Shown here piece after piece: positions 21,095-28,801 of a stretch of DNA of 38,379 nucleotides. Where the stretch lies: contig VAWY01000055.1 in the NCBI GenBank assembly GCA_005888335.1, forward strand, positions 1 to 38,379. Reading direction: 5' to 3'. The first letter of the stretch is position 1. Each line of letters starts with the position of its first letter. Source of the stretch: Actinomycetota bacterium. GTDB taxonomy: Bacteria > Actinomycetota > Thermoleophilia > Solirubrobacterales > Solirubrobacteraceae. The translations under genes and the position numbers were made by a program. Below the pieces are notes generated by a model. The model was not told the origin of the DNA. It ran no database searches and worked only from the letters and a program-made list of their open reading frames with translations.

Positions 21095-21832
21095 ATGCCC
21101 GAGCACAAGATCGGAACCCGGGAGGAATGGCAGGCGGCTCGCGATGAACTTGCGAAGCTCGAGGCCGAGCAAACCGAGCTCGGCCAGAGGGTGACCGAGC
21201 AGCGCCGTCAGCTTCCGTGGGTTCCGGTGGAGAAGCAGTACGAGTTCGACACCGAGGACGGGAAGAAGACGCTCGCCGAGCTCTTCGACGGGCGGTCGCA
21301 GCTCCTCGCCTACAACATCATGTTCGGGCCCGATTACGAGATCGGCGCCTGCCCCGGGTGCTCGAACCTGGGGGATGAGCTCGACGCCACCCGCGTGCAT
21401 CTGAACCACCGCGACGTGACGCTGATCTGTTTCTCGCGCGCGCCGATCGATCGGCTCATCGCCTACAAGCGGCGGATGGGTTGGCAGTTTCCCTACGTCT
21501 CGACGTACGGGACGGAGTTCCCCTTCGACTTCGGGCTCGCCCTCACGCCCGAGCAGGCGCAGGAGATCCCCGAGGTCAAGGAGGTGATCGACAACCCGCC
21601 CGAGTGGCTCCAGGACTGGGGGCGGCAGGTCGGAGCCAAGCTCGAAGACGGCCTGCGCGAGGGCCCGAGCTTCATCGCCTTCGCGCGCGAAAACGGGAGC
21701 GTCTATCACACCTACACGGTGATGGCGCCCGATCGGTTCGTTGCGCCGTACCACGCGTTCCTGCTCGAGCGAACGCCGAAGGCGCAGCCCGCGGAGCCCC
21801 GCGCCTGGCGCAAGGACGAGTACCCGGCCTGA
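21095..21832 (+). CDS. DUF899 (thioredoxin-like) family protein
   Basis: A 245-residue protein of the DUF899 family, predicted to have a thioredoxin-like fold. Recognisable are TREEWQAARDEL at the N-terminus, ELFDGRSQLLAYNIMFGPDYE, the CPGCSNLGDEL segment with its CxxC pair, DVTLICFSRAPIDRL and the final GSVYHTYTVMAPDR. The catalytic role is unknown. The start ATG 21095 follows GAGGAGG (SD). A TACGGT -10-like hexamer lies at 21059-21064. It is the last cargo gene of the mini-island, and the right attachment copy starts 10 nt after its stop. Confidence 0.85.
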   Translation: MPEHKIGTREEWQAARDELAKLEAEQTELGQRVTEQRRQLPWVPVEKQYEFDTEDGKKTLAELFDGRSQLLAYNIMFGPDYEIGACPGCSNLGDELDATRVHLNHRDVTLICFSRAPIDRLIAYKRRMGWQFPYVSTYGTEFPFDFGLALTPEQAQEIPEVKEVIDNPPEWLQDWGRQVGAKLEDGLREGPSFIAFARENGSVYHTYTVMAPDRFVAPYHAFLLERTPKAQPAEPRAWRKDEYPA

Positions 21833-21842
21833 TCGCGGTCAC

Positions 21843-21882
21843 GAGGTCGGTGGTCCGAGTCCACCATCGGCCACTCGGAAAG
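21843..21882 (+). repeat. Right attachment site copy
   Basis: A repeat of the tRNA-Ile 3' end plus flank, 37/40 identical to 19605-19644. It lacks the 5' part of a tRNA, so it is not a functional tRNA gene. It marks the right end of the decayed element. Confidence 0.75.
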
Positions 21883-21909
21883 CCCCGCTCGGCGCTCGGC
21901 GGGGCTTTC
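21878..21909 (+). terminator. Terminator at the right end of the mini-island
   Basis: A perfect 11-bp stem GAAAGCCCCGC (21878-21888) with its complement (21899-21909) and a 10-nt loop, followed by TTG. It resembles the terminator after the tRNA-Ile, and part of it falls in the att repeat. It would end the DUF899 transcript. Confidence 0.75.
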
Positions 21910-22026
21910 TTGCGTCTTGGGCCTGTTGCCGGGGGATGGCGAGATCCACCCCCTTGGTGTCTGGCCGACGGGCGCGCGGGGCCGCACGATCGAAGGCGTC
22001 AACCCTTCGACCCCCCGGAGCGCTTC

Positions 22027-23400
22027 GTGCCCACGCCCCAGCTTCGTGTCCGACCATGCGTCCTGCTTGCGTCCGCCGCCGTCCTCGGTGCAGCGGTGGT
22101 CGCTCGGCTCATCATCAACGGCGACCTCGCGACCAACGTTCTGGTTGCCCTCACGGTCGCGCTCGTTGCGGGATCTGCGGGGTTTGTCGACCTCCTTCCC
22201 CGCTCGCCGTGGACGTCTGCCGGCACGCCGGCGAAGATTGGCGCGGCGGTCCTGCTGGCCGTCGGCGCGGTCGTCCCGCTGCAGCTGGGCGTGTCCTGCG
22301 GGCCGGTGGCGGTGGCGATGGCCCTGGGGGCGCTGCCGCTGTATCTCTGGCTCGCGCTGCGCATCGATCGCCGCGAGCGCGAGCCGCGGCGTCTGCTCGT
22401 GGCCACGTTCCTCTGGGGAGCCTGCGTGGCGCTCTCGCTCGGCGTGACCCTCGAGTCGCTCGGCAGTGGGATCGTCGAGTCAGCGCTCGGGGGGCACGCG
22501 GGCGCGATCTTCGACAACTCGATCTCCCCCGGCGTGGTCGAGGAGTGCGCCAAGGCGGCCGTGCTGGTGATCATCTACCGGCGGTTCCGCGGCGAGTTCG
22601 ACGGCGTGCTCGACGGGATCGTCTACGCGACCATCGTCGGCCTCGGCTTCGCGACCACCGAGAACATCGGGTACTACGGCACGGCCCTGAGCCAAGGGCA
22701 CGTGTCCGACGCTGCGGTCGCCTTCTTCGCGCGTGGCATCTGCACGCCGTTCATGCACCCGCTGCTGACCTCGCTGACGGGCGTGGGCCTCGGCATCGCG
22801 AGCCGCTCGAGCAAGCGCTCGACGCGCGCCGCCGCGCCGCTGCTCGGGCTCTTCGCCGCCATGGTCCTGCACGGTCTGTTCGACGCGGAGCAGATGCTGG
22901 GCGAGGTCGCGGGGATCGTCATCGTGTTCCTTGTCTTCGTGCCGCTGTTCGTCGGCATGCTCGTCTTCATCCGCCGCACCGTGAAGGCCGAGCGCCGGAC
23001 GATCGCTCGCTACCTGGCCGCCGATGTCGAGGCGGGCCGTCTGACGGCGGTGGACGTTGACGTGCTCGCGTGCGGGCGCGCGCGACGGCGGGCGCTCAAG
23101 GCGGCCAAGCGCGTGGGCGGCAAGCAGGCCCGTCGTGCGCTGGCGGCCTTCCATCAGGCCGCCGGCGAGCTGGCGCTGCTGCGCGGACGTCTTGCCGAGG
23201 CCCGGCGGGCATGCGACGCGGGCATCGCGGAGCGGCACGAACGCTGCGAGGCGCGCGTCAGCGAGCTGCGTGGCCAGCTCGGTTCCATGGCCGTGCTGCC
23301 CGCGGCCATCCGCCCGGCGCCGCTGTTGCACGTCGTCGTCGCCGAGCGGCCGCCGCACGCTCCGCACACCGAGCGCGTGCTCGCGACCGTGGTGGCGTAG
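22027..23400 (+). CDS. PrsW-family intramembrane metalloprotease-like protein
   Basis: A 457-residue membrane protein of the PrsW/CAAX-protease clan. Eight or so hydrophobic segments span about residues 10-325. The motifs are PGVVEECAKA with the two glutamates (about 170-180), FATTENIGYY, HPLLTSLTG and HGLFD, which carry the expected metal-binding Glu and His residues; all are present. The C-terminal 130 residues are a soluble Ala/Arg-rich helical region not typical of the core family. In Bacillus PrsW acts on the anti-sigma factor RsiW; no anti-sigma gene is next door, so the substrate is unknown. GTG 22027 follows CGGAG by about 6 nt. Confidence 0.85.
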   Translation: MPTPQLRVRPCVLLASAAVLGAAVVARLIINGDLATNVLVALTVALVAGSAGFVDLLPRSPWTSAGTPAKIGAAVLLAVGAVVPLQLGVSCGPVAVAMALGALPLYLWLALRIDRREREPRRLLVATFLWGACVALSLGVTLESLGSGIVESALGGHAGAIFDNSISPGVVEECAKAAVLVIIYRRFRGEFDGVLDGIVYATIVGLGFATTENIGYYGTALSQGHVSDAAVAFFARGICTPFMHPLLTSLTGVGLGIASRSSKRSTRAAAPLLGLFAAMVLHGLFDAEQMLGEVAGIVIVFLVFVPLFVGMLVFIRRTVKAERRTIARYLAADVEAGRLTAVDVDVLACGRARRRALKAAKRVGGKQARRALAAFHQAAGELALLRGRLAEARRACDAGIAERHERCEARVSELRGQLGSMAVLPAAIRPAPLLHVVVAERPPHAPHTERVLATVVA

Positions 23401-23444
23401 CGGGGCCGGATGGCGGCAGCGCTGCGGCAGCGCGACGCGCTCCC

Positions 23445-24329
23445 TCACCGCCGGCTCGCGATCGCTCGCAGCACGTGGGCGTCGACCGCGGTGGTCTTTC
23501 CCTTGAGCTCGAGCGTCACCGGCGTCGCCTTCGCGTGACGGTCACGGACGTGGTCGAACACCGCGTCGGACATCACGATCTCCCCGGGCCGCGCGCACGC
23601 CTGGAGCCGCGCCGCCGTGTTGACGACGTCCCCGACGGCCGTGAAGTCCTTGACCGCTCCGTCGCCAACGTTGCCGACCCGCGCGACGCCGAAGTTGAGC
23701 CCCACCCCGACGGGGAGCGAGTCCTCGGCGGCGTCGAGCCGGCGCAGGAGCTCCTCGGCGCTGTGCACCATCACCGCGCAGGCGCGCGAACCGTGACCGA
23801 GCAAGGGGAAGCTGGTCAGGAACAGCGCCATGACCTCGTCGCCGACGAGCTTGTCGATGATGGCGTCGTGCTCGCCCATGACCGCTGTGGAAACCGCGTA
23901 GAAGCGATTCAGCGCACGCTCGACCTCCTCGGGTTCGCGGCCCTCGCACCATGCCGTGAACCCGCGGATGTCGGCGAAGAGGACGCCGACCTCCATCTCG
24001 TGCGCGCCAAGCGGCGCCATCTCGAAGCAGCCCATGCAGAAGTTCGGGTTCTTCCGCGAGGGTTTGATGCCGAGGATTCGACCTGCGCCGGCGAACGGGG
24101 CCAGGCAGAAGCGGCACCGCGGCGCTGCGGGCAGCCGTCGGTTGAGCCAGCGGTATCGCGTCATCACTCCCGACGCGCACGTGGCGAAGAAGTAGGTGTC
24201 GTCGCGCGCGCGGCGGCGGGCGTCGACGCGCGGTGACAGCCAGTTGAAGAACCACCGAACGCCGACGACCAGCGCGAGCGCCAAGGCCAGGACGATCGCG
24301 AGGACGGCCAACCAGATCACGGGTGCCAT
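23445..24329 (-). CDS. Membrane-anchored class III adenylate cyclase with a two-CxxC segment
   Basis: A 294-residue protein. One N-terminal transmembrane helix (about 3-29) is followed by a linker with two Cys pairs, CRFC (72-75) and CMGC (98-101), that could bind zinc or a metal cluster. The cyclase catalytic domain follows. Metal-binding Asp residues lie in VLFADIRGF (D120) and VGDEVMALF (D164). K160 in DKLVGDE is the adenine-selecting lysine, and the transition-state Asn/Arg lie in DVVNTAARLQ. So it should make cAMP. The start is ATG 24329, since homology begins at the membrane helix. It is divergent from arsR and convergent with the PrsW gene. Confidence 0.9.
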   Translation of the reverse strand: MAPVIWLAVLAIVLALALALVVGVRWFFNWLSPRVDARRRARDDTYFFATCASGVMTRYRWLNRRLPAAPRCRFCLAPFAGAGRILGIKPSRKNPNFCMGCFEMAPLGAHEMEVGVLFADIRGFTAWCEGREPEEVERALNRFYAVSTAVMGEHDAIIDKLVGDEVMALFLTSFPLLGHGSRACAVMVHSAEELLRRLDAAEDSLPVGVGLNFGVARVGNVGDGAVKDFTAVGDVVNTAARLQACARPGEIVMSDAVFDHVRDRHAKATPVTLELKGKTTAVDAHVLRAIASRR

Positions 24330-24373
24330 TCTCCGCCCAGCGGGGCTTCGGCGGCGCTCGACGGGAGGAACAC

Positions 24374-24403
24374 TTAGGCGATCGCCTAACTGTTTGCTAC
24401 GGT
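24374..24403. promoter_or_regulatory. ArsR operator palindrome and promoter
   Basis: TTAGGCGATCGCCTAA (24374-24389) is a perfect 16-bp palindrome, followed by a -10-like TACGGT (24398-24403) just 7 nt before the arsR GTG. The palindrome therefore overlaps the -35 region, the expected position for autorepression by an ArsR-type regulator. It could also affect the divergent adenylate cyclase, whose start is 45 bp away. Confidence 0.75.
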
Positions 24404-24410
24404 CCCTCGG

Positions 24411-24752
24411 GTGCCCGCCGAAGCCGACGCCACGCTCGACAGGGCGTTCCACGCGCTCGCCGATCCGAGCCGGCGCTCGATCGTCGTCCGGCTCAGCCGG
24501 GGCCCGGCCTCGGTGAGCGAGCTCGCCGAGCCGCTCGCCATGTCGCTCCCGGCCGTCGTGCAGCACATCGACGTCCTGCAGAAGAGCGGCCTCGTCCGCT
24601 CCGAGAAGGTCGGCCGCGTCCGGACATGCCGCCTCGAGCCCGCGCCGATGCGGTCGGTCGAGCAGTGGATCGCGCAGCACCGCGCGACCTGGGAGGGCCG
24701 GCTGGACCGGCTGGGCGACGTCCTGAACGCGACGTATGGAGGGAGCGAATGA
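24411..24752 (+). CDS. ArsR-family winged-helix transcriptional regulator
   Basis: A 113-residue winged-helix protein: HALADPSRRSIVVRLSRGPASVSELAEPL, then a recognition helix region SLPAVVQHIDVLQKSGLV and the RSEKVGRVRTCRL wing. It lacks the Cys metal site of the classical ArsR metal sensors, and it belongs to the type that sits before SRPBCC/AHSA1 genes. The signal is unknown. The GTG start has no SD and is 7 nt from the -10-like element, so it is probably leaderless. It overlaps the downstream SRPBCC gene by 4 bp (ATGA). Confidence 0.9.
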   Translation: MPAEADATLDRAFHALADPSRRSIVVRLSRGPASVSELAEPLAMSLPAVVQHIDVLQKSGLVRSEKVGRVRTCRLEPAPMRSVEQWIAQHRATWEGRLDRLGDVLNATYGGSE

Positions 24753-25210
24753 GCGTCACCCACGCCGACTTCACGATCGAGCGCCACTACGCGGCCACCC
24801 CGCAGCAGGCCTTCAGCGCGTTCTCGGACCCCGACCTCAAGCGGCAGTGGTTCGCCAATCCGGGCAACTGGCCGGACCCGCAATGGGAGCTCGACTTCCG
24901 CGTCGGAGGCGGCGAGGTCAACAGCGGCGGCTCGCCCGGCGGCAGGCACAACGCCTTCAGGAGCCGGTTCCACGACATCGTCGAGAACGAGCGAATCGTC
25001 TTCGCCTACGACCTGCTGCACGACCACCGGCTCGTCTCGGTCTCGCTGACGACGATCGAGTTCTTCGCCGCCGGCGATGGCACGCGCCTGGTGTTCACCG
25101 AGCAGGGCGCGTTCTTCGACGATCTCGGCGACGCGGCCGAGCGGGAGCACGGGACGGGCAAGCTGCTCGACCGGCTCGAGCGGCTCCTCGCGGGCGAGCC
25201 GGTCCGATGA
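24749..25210 (+). CDS. SRPBCC (AHSA1-like) family protein
   Basis: A 153-residue helix-grip protein: FTIERHYAATPQQAFSAFSDPDLKRQWF at the start, a beta-sheet with FRSRFHDIVENERIVFAYD and a long C-terminal helix (LLDRLERLLAGEP). This AHSA1/START-like fold binds hydrophobic ligands; the ligand is unknown. Placement between an ArsR regulator and a GST gene with 4-bp overlaps on both sides shows strong co-expression and suggests a joint role, such as handling an electrophile or xenobiotic (inference). Confidence 0.88.
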   Translation: MSVTHADFTIERHYAATPQQAFSAFSDPDLKRQWFANPGNWPDPQWELDFRVGGGEVNSGGSPGGRHNAFRSRFHDIVENERIVFAYDLLHDHRLVSVSLTTIEFFAAGDGTRLVFTEQGAFFDDLGDAAEREHGTGKLLDRLERLLAGEPVR

Positions 25211-25869
25211 CGCTGACGCTGCACGAGCATCCCTTCGCGGCGTACTGCTGGAAGGCGCTCGTCGCCCTGTACGAGCGCGACGTGCCCTTCGAGCGCCACT
25301 TCGTCGGCGGCGAGGCGGACCGCGCACGGCTCGCCGAGCTGTGGCCGATGGCCAGCATCCCGGTGCTCGTCGACGACGCCGCAGCGCTCACGCTGCCCGA
25401 GTCCACGACGATCGTCGAGTACCTCGACGGCCACGGCGACGCGCCCCCGCTGGTGCCCGCCGACCCGGCGCACGCGCTGCAGGCGCGGCTCTGGGATCGC
25501 GTCAGCGACGGACACGTGATGACGCCGATGCAGAAGATCGTCGGCGACAACCTGCGGCCGGACGGCCGGGGCGACCCGGAGGGCGTCGCCGAGGCCCACG
25601 CCGCGCTCGACCGCGCCTACGCGCTGCTGGACGCGCACCTGGCGGACGGCGGCTGGGCCGCGGGACCGGCGTTCACGCTGGCCGACTGCGCCGCCGCGCC
25701 GGCGCTGTTCTACGCGCGCATCGTGCACCGCTGGGACGAGGAGCGCCTCGCGAACCTCACGCGCTACTTCGCCGCGCTGACGGCGCGGCCGTCGGTCGCG
25801 CGCGTCATCGAAGAGGCGCGCGAGCACCGGCACCTCTTCCCGCTGCCGTGGCCCGACTACGTGCCGTAG
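25207..25869 (+). CDS. Glutathione S-transferase family protein
   Basis: A 220-residue protein with the N-terminal thioredoxin-like domain (LTLHEHPFAAYCWKALVALYE, WPMASIPVLVDDAAALTLPEST, TIVEYLD) and a C-terminal all-helical domain (AGPAFTLADCAAAPALFYA). The catalytic residue is not certain; Tyr or Cys near position 14-15 is a candidate. Most actinobacteria use mycothiol rather than glutathione, so the true thiol cofactor is open. ATG 25207 overlaps the SRPBCC stop by 4 bp. Confidence 0.85.
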   Translation: MTLTLHEHPFAAYCWKALVALYERDVPFERHFVGGEADRARLAELWPMASIPVLVDDAAALTLPESTTIVEYLDGHGDAPPLVPADPAHALQARLWDRVSDGHVMTPMQKIVGDNLRPDGRGDPEGVAEAHAALDRAYALLDAHLADGGWAAGPAFTLADCAAAPALFYARIVHRWDEERLANLTRYFAALTARPSVARVIEEAREHRHLFPLPWPDYVP

Positions 25870-25884
25870 ATCCAGCGGCGGCGA

Positions 25885-26286
25885 TTACGCGCTCGGCGCC
25901 GCCCGCTCGTGCATGGCGCGGTGGCGCAGCGTGCCGCCGAGCGCGCCGAGGAGCGAGCCCACCACGGTCGTGAGCACCGCGAGCAGGATCGCCGGCTTGG
26001 GCAACGTCGCGGCGCGGTGGCCGACGACCGTCGCGTCGGCGAGGACCAGGGCGAGGCCGAAGAGGAGCCCGCCCAACGCGCCGCGGCGCGCGCCGGCGGC
26101 CGCGCCGTCGTGATCGAAGCCCGCGGCCACGCCGCCGAGGATCGCGACGACGTTGGCGACCACCCACAGGCCCGCGGAGCCCGCCAGCGTCCAGCCGGTC
26201 AGAAAGCCGCCGATCAAGGGCAGCGCGACCGGAACGGTGAGCTGCACCGCCCGCGGGCGCTCGGAGAGCAGCTGCAGGCGACCCAT
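25885..26286 (-). CDS. Small membrane protein of unknown function
   Basis: Unrecognised. A 133-residue protein with a short basic N-terminus (MGRLQLLSERPRAV) and four likely transmembrane helices: LTVPVALPLIGGFLTGW, LWVVANVVAILGGVAAG, LGGLLFGLALVLAD and AILLAVLTTVVGSLLGALGG. It ends in a short basic tail (RHRAMHERAAPSA). The start ATG 26286 is provisional. It converges on the GST gene with a 15-bp gap and is separated from the peroxidase gene upstream by a strong hairpin terminator, so it has its own transcript. Confidence 0.65.
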   Translation of the reverse strand: MGRLQLLSERPRAVQLTVPVALPLIGGFLTGWTLAGSAGLWVVANVVAILGGVAAGFDHDGAAAGARRGALGGLLFGLALVLADATVVGHRAATLPKPAILLAVLTTVVGSLLGALGGTLRHRAMHERAAPSA

Positions 26287-26337
26287 GATGCGACGCTCGC
26301 CGATCGCGGGCCTCCGTGTCAAGCGGCCCCAGAAACG

Positions 26338-26367
26338 GCGGAGGCCCCGGCGAACCGGGGCCTCCGC
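26338..26367 (-). terminator. Terminator after the peroxidase operon
   Basis: A perfect 13-bp stem (GCGGAGGCCCCGG at 26338-26350 and its complement at 26355-26367) with a CGAA tetraloop. It lies 27 nt after the stop of the cytochrome c peroxidase-like gene, separating that operon from the membrane protein gene downstream. Confidence 0.8.
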
Positions 26368-26393
26368 ACTCGTCCCTGGGGGGTGGACGCTTC

Positions 26394-28781
26394 TCAGCGC
26401 TTGGCGGCGAGCCGCCGGCCGAGGGAGTCGAGCGAGCGCGCGCTGACCAGCGTCACGTCGACGCGCGTCACCTTGTTGCGCGCCGAGCGGACCTGGATGT
26501 TCGCGTAGCGGCTGGAGCTCAACCGGATCACCGCCCGCCACGCGCCGGCGCGGCGGTCGAACGCGGTCCGGCCGAGCGCCTTGCGCATGCGCGCCAGCGC
26601 CGTGCCGTAGCCGATGCCGTGGGCGCCCGCGTACTTGCGGCTGCGCACGGTCACCGAGGTCACCCGGCTCTTGGTCAGGCGCAGGACGAGGCCCTTGCCG
26701 TAGCGCCACCGCTGGCGCGAGCCGGAGCGGACGGCGCTGGTCGGGCGGCCGAGGCACGCGACGACGCGCGAGCCGGCCATGCCGATCAGGCCGACCGTCG
26801 CGTGGTGACCCACGCGGGTGATCCACCGGGCGGCCGAGCAGTCCGGCTTCGCGCCGGGCTTGACGGTCGTCTGGGTCTGGGTCTCGACGTGCGAGCCCGA
26901 GCCCGCCGCGGGCTGGGCCGTCGGCGCCTCGAGCGGAGGCGCGGTGTCGCAGGGCGGTCCCGTGAAGTTCGGGAACCGCGCGAGCGCCGCGCCGCCGCCG
27001 CCGCCGGTGGCCGGCACCTCCTTGAAGCAGTCGACCGCGCGGCCGCTGCTGTCCGTGACGACCGAGCCGTCCGCGTTCGTCTGCTCGCCCGCTGCCACGA
27101 ACAGCTGCGGGTGGTCGAACGGCGCCGACTGGTTCTGCACGCGCGGGTCGGTCAGCGCCTCGAGGAACGCGACGAGCGCGTCCTTGTCGGCCGAGCTGAG
27201 CCCGAGCGCGTTGATCGCCTTGTTCGGGTCGGAGAAGTCCCCGCCCCGGCTGTAGAAGTCGACGACCTGGCGCAGGGTGAGCTCACCGCCGTTGTGGAAG
27301 TACGGCGCGGTGAGCGCCACGTTGCGCAGATCCGGCGTCTTGAACGTCCCGGGGACGTTCGTTCCCGCGCCGCCGCTGAGCAGCGACACGGACAGCGGGT
27401 TGCCGAACGGATCGGTTCCGCCGATGCCGGGATCGGTCGCCGTCGGGCGCACACCGATGTTGTGGAAGCCGGTGTCACCCGCTGCCGTCGAGACGCCCCT
27501 GGCCGCGACGTTCGCCACCGTGGCGTCCGTGAAGGCCGGGCCCTCGTGGCAGCTCTCGCAGCCGCCCTTGCCGGCGAAGATGCTCATGCCCTGCTGGGCC
27601 TGAGCGCTCAGCGCGCTGGTGTCGCCGCTGAGGAACTTGTCGACCGGGGTCTGGTCGGAGACCAGGGTCGACTCGTACGCCTGGATGGCCAGGCCCCAGA
27701 ACAGCGGGAAGTTGAACTGCATCAGCGAGTAGCTGTTGCCGTTCGGCGCGGTGACCGAGCTGCTGGAGTTCCACCACTCGGACTGGAACGCCGCCTTGAT
27801 CATGTCCGCGTAGGAGGCGTTCAGGCCGCTCCCGGACGCCGTGACGTCGCTCCCGAGCATGCTGTCGGCGCGGCTGACCTGCTGGGTGCCGAGCGGGCGC
27901 ACGGACAGCAGCTTCTTGCCGATGTCAGACAGCGTCCGCCCGTCGGAGGACATCTCCACCGGGTTGCCTGGAGGGCCGTCGGCCTGCGAGGCCAGCGACG
28001 AGTTCGCGATGCTGACCGCGACCTTGTCGACGCCGCCGGAGGCGTTGACCTGCCCGACGCGCGCGTCGACGTCGCGGTTGCCGAACGGGTCGACGCCGTT
28101 GAATTCGTTCTGCGCGCGGCCGTCCCAGAAGTTGCGGTTGTTGAAGACCGCGTTGATCACGGACGGCGTGTTGCGCCCGGTCGTCCGGCGCACGTTGACC
28201 GACCCGACGTGGAAGTCGGTATCGAGCGCGTCGAAGCTCTGGACGTCGAACGGATCGCCGGCGTTGACGCCGGTGAAGTGCGACGGCAGGACTCCGGCGG
28301 AGCCAACCACGTTGTCGGTGTCAAAGCTCACCGCAGAAGCGGCGTCGTCGGGGTTCACCAGCTGGTGAAGCGGGAAGTCCGCGGCCGTCAGCTGCGCGTT
28401 GGCCGCCTTGCCGCGGAAGTTGAAGCTTCCGCCGCGGGGGTTGATCTGGTTGCGCGAGCGGTTGTCGGCGCCCGCGTTGTAGTGGCACGACGCACAGGCC
28501 TGTCGCCCGTCGCTGCCTGCCTGCATGTCCCAGAACAGGGCCTTGCCGAGCTTCTGGGCTGCGCTGTTGTCCTTGATGAACCGCTGGATGTCGGGCGGGC
28601 TCGGGACAGGCAGGGTGCTCAGCGAGGCGAGAGCCACACCTCCGCCTCCATTGCCGCCCTGCGCGCCCGCCGGCTGCTGCAGCCCACCGACCGCGAGCGC
28701 GGCCAGGCTGGCGCCGGCGAGGACCGCGATCAGCAGTCTGATCCTCCGCGCGGGTCGAGGGTTGAACTTCAGAGCATGCAC
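26394..28781 (-). CDS. Secreted di-heme cytochrome c peroxidase/MauG-like protein with a C-terminal extension
   Basis: A 795-residue exported protein. The GTG start (28781) follows AGAGAGGA (SD) and is followed by a signal peptide (RLLIAVLAGASLAALAVGG, AGAQG). Two c-type heme sites, CASCH (96-100) and CESCH (408-412), lie in a CCP/MauG-type domain whose second half has FKTPDLRNVALTAPYFHNGG and the LRQVVDFYSRGG helix. Family members reduce H2O2 or carry out di-heme oxidations outside the cell. Residues about 630-795 form an unrecognised basic domain (HHATVGLIGMAGSRVVACLGRP, ARMRKALGRTAFDRR) after a Pro/Thr linker. It is the last gene of the operon starting at 32733. Confidence 0.88.
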   Translation of the reverse strand: MHALKFNPRPARRIRLLIAVLAGASLAALAVGGLQQPAGAQGGNGGGGVALASLSTLPVPSPPDIQRFIKDNSAAQKLGKALFWDMQAGSDGRQACASCHYNAGADNRSRNQINPRGGSFNFRGKAANAQLTAADFPLHQLVNPDDAASAVSFDTDNVVGSAGVLPSHFTGVNAGDPFDVQSFDALDTDFHVGSVNVRRTTGRNTPSVINAVFNNRNFWDGRAQNEFNGVDPFGNRDVDARVGQVNASGGVDKVAVSIANSSLASQADGPPGNPVEMSSDGRTLSDIGKKLLSVRPLGTQQVSRADSMLGSDVTASGSGLNASYADMIKAAFQSEWWNSSSSVTAPNGNSYSLMQFNFPLFWGLAIQAYESTLVSDQTPVDKFLSGDTSALSAQAQQGMSIFAGKGGCESCHEGPAFTDATVANVAARGVSTAAGDTGFHNIGVRPTATDPGIGGTDPFGNPLSVSLLSGGAGTNVPGTFKTPDLRNVALTAPYFHNGGELTLRQVVDFYSRGGDFSDPNKAINALGLSSADKDALVAFLEALTDPRVQNQSAPFDHPQLFVAAGEQTNADGSVVTDSSGRAVDCFKEVPATGGGGGAALARFPNFTGPPCDTAPPLEAPTAQPAAGSGSHVETQTQTTVKPGAKPDCSAARWITRVGHHATVGLIGMAGSRVVACLGRPTSAVRSGSRQRWRYGKGLVLRLTKSRVTSVTVRSRKYAGAHGIGYGTALARMRKALGRTAFDRRAGAWRAVIRLSSSRYANIQVRSARNKVTRVDVTLVSARSLDSLGRRLAAKR

Positions 28782-28801
28782 GAAACGTCCTCTCTGGTCG
28801 T

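Larger units (their letters stand above)
19605..21882. mobile_element. Decayed tRNA-integrated mini-island (about 2.2 kb)
   Basis: The 3' end of tRNA-Ile plus 9 nt of flank (19605-19644) is repeated at 21843-21882 with 37 of 40 bases identical, the mark left by a tyrosine integrase using a tRNA gene. Between the copies lie two fragments of integrase C-termini (minus strand) and three ordinary genes: a VOC protein, a RibD/DHFR-like reductase and a DUF899 protein. The complete tRNA is kept at the left end. No intact integrase, excisionase, replication or conjugation gene remains, so the element should be immobile. The three cargo genes are not an obvious pathway. Confidence 0.75.

Noticed and set aside
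21843..21882. A second tRNA gene
   Set aside because: Only the 3' part of the tRNA-Ile is present, with no acceptor 5' strand or D arm; it is an attachment-site copy.
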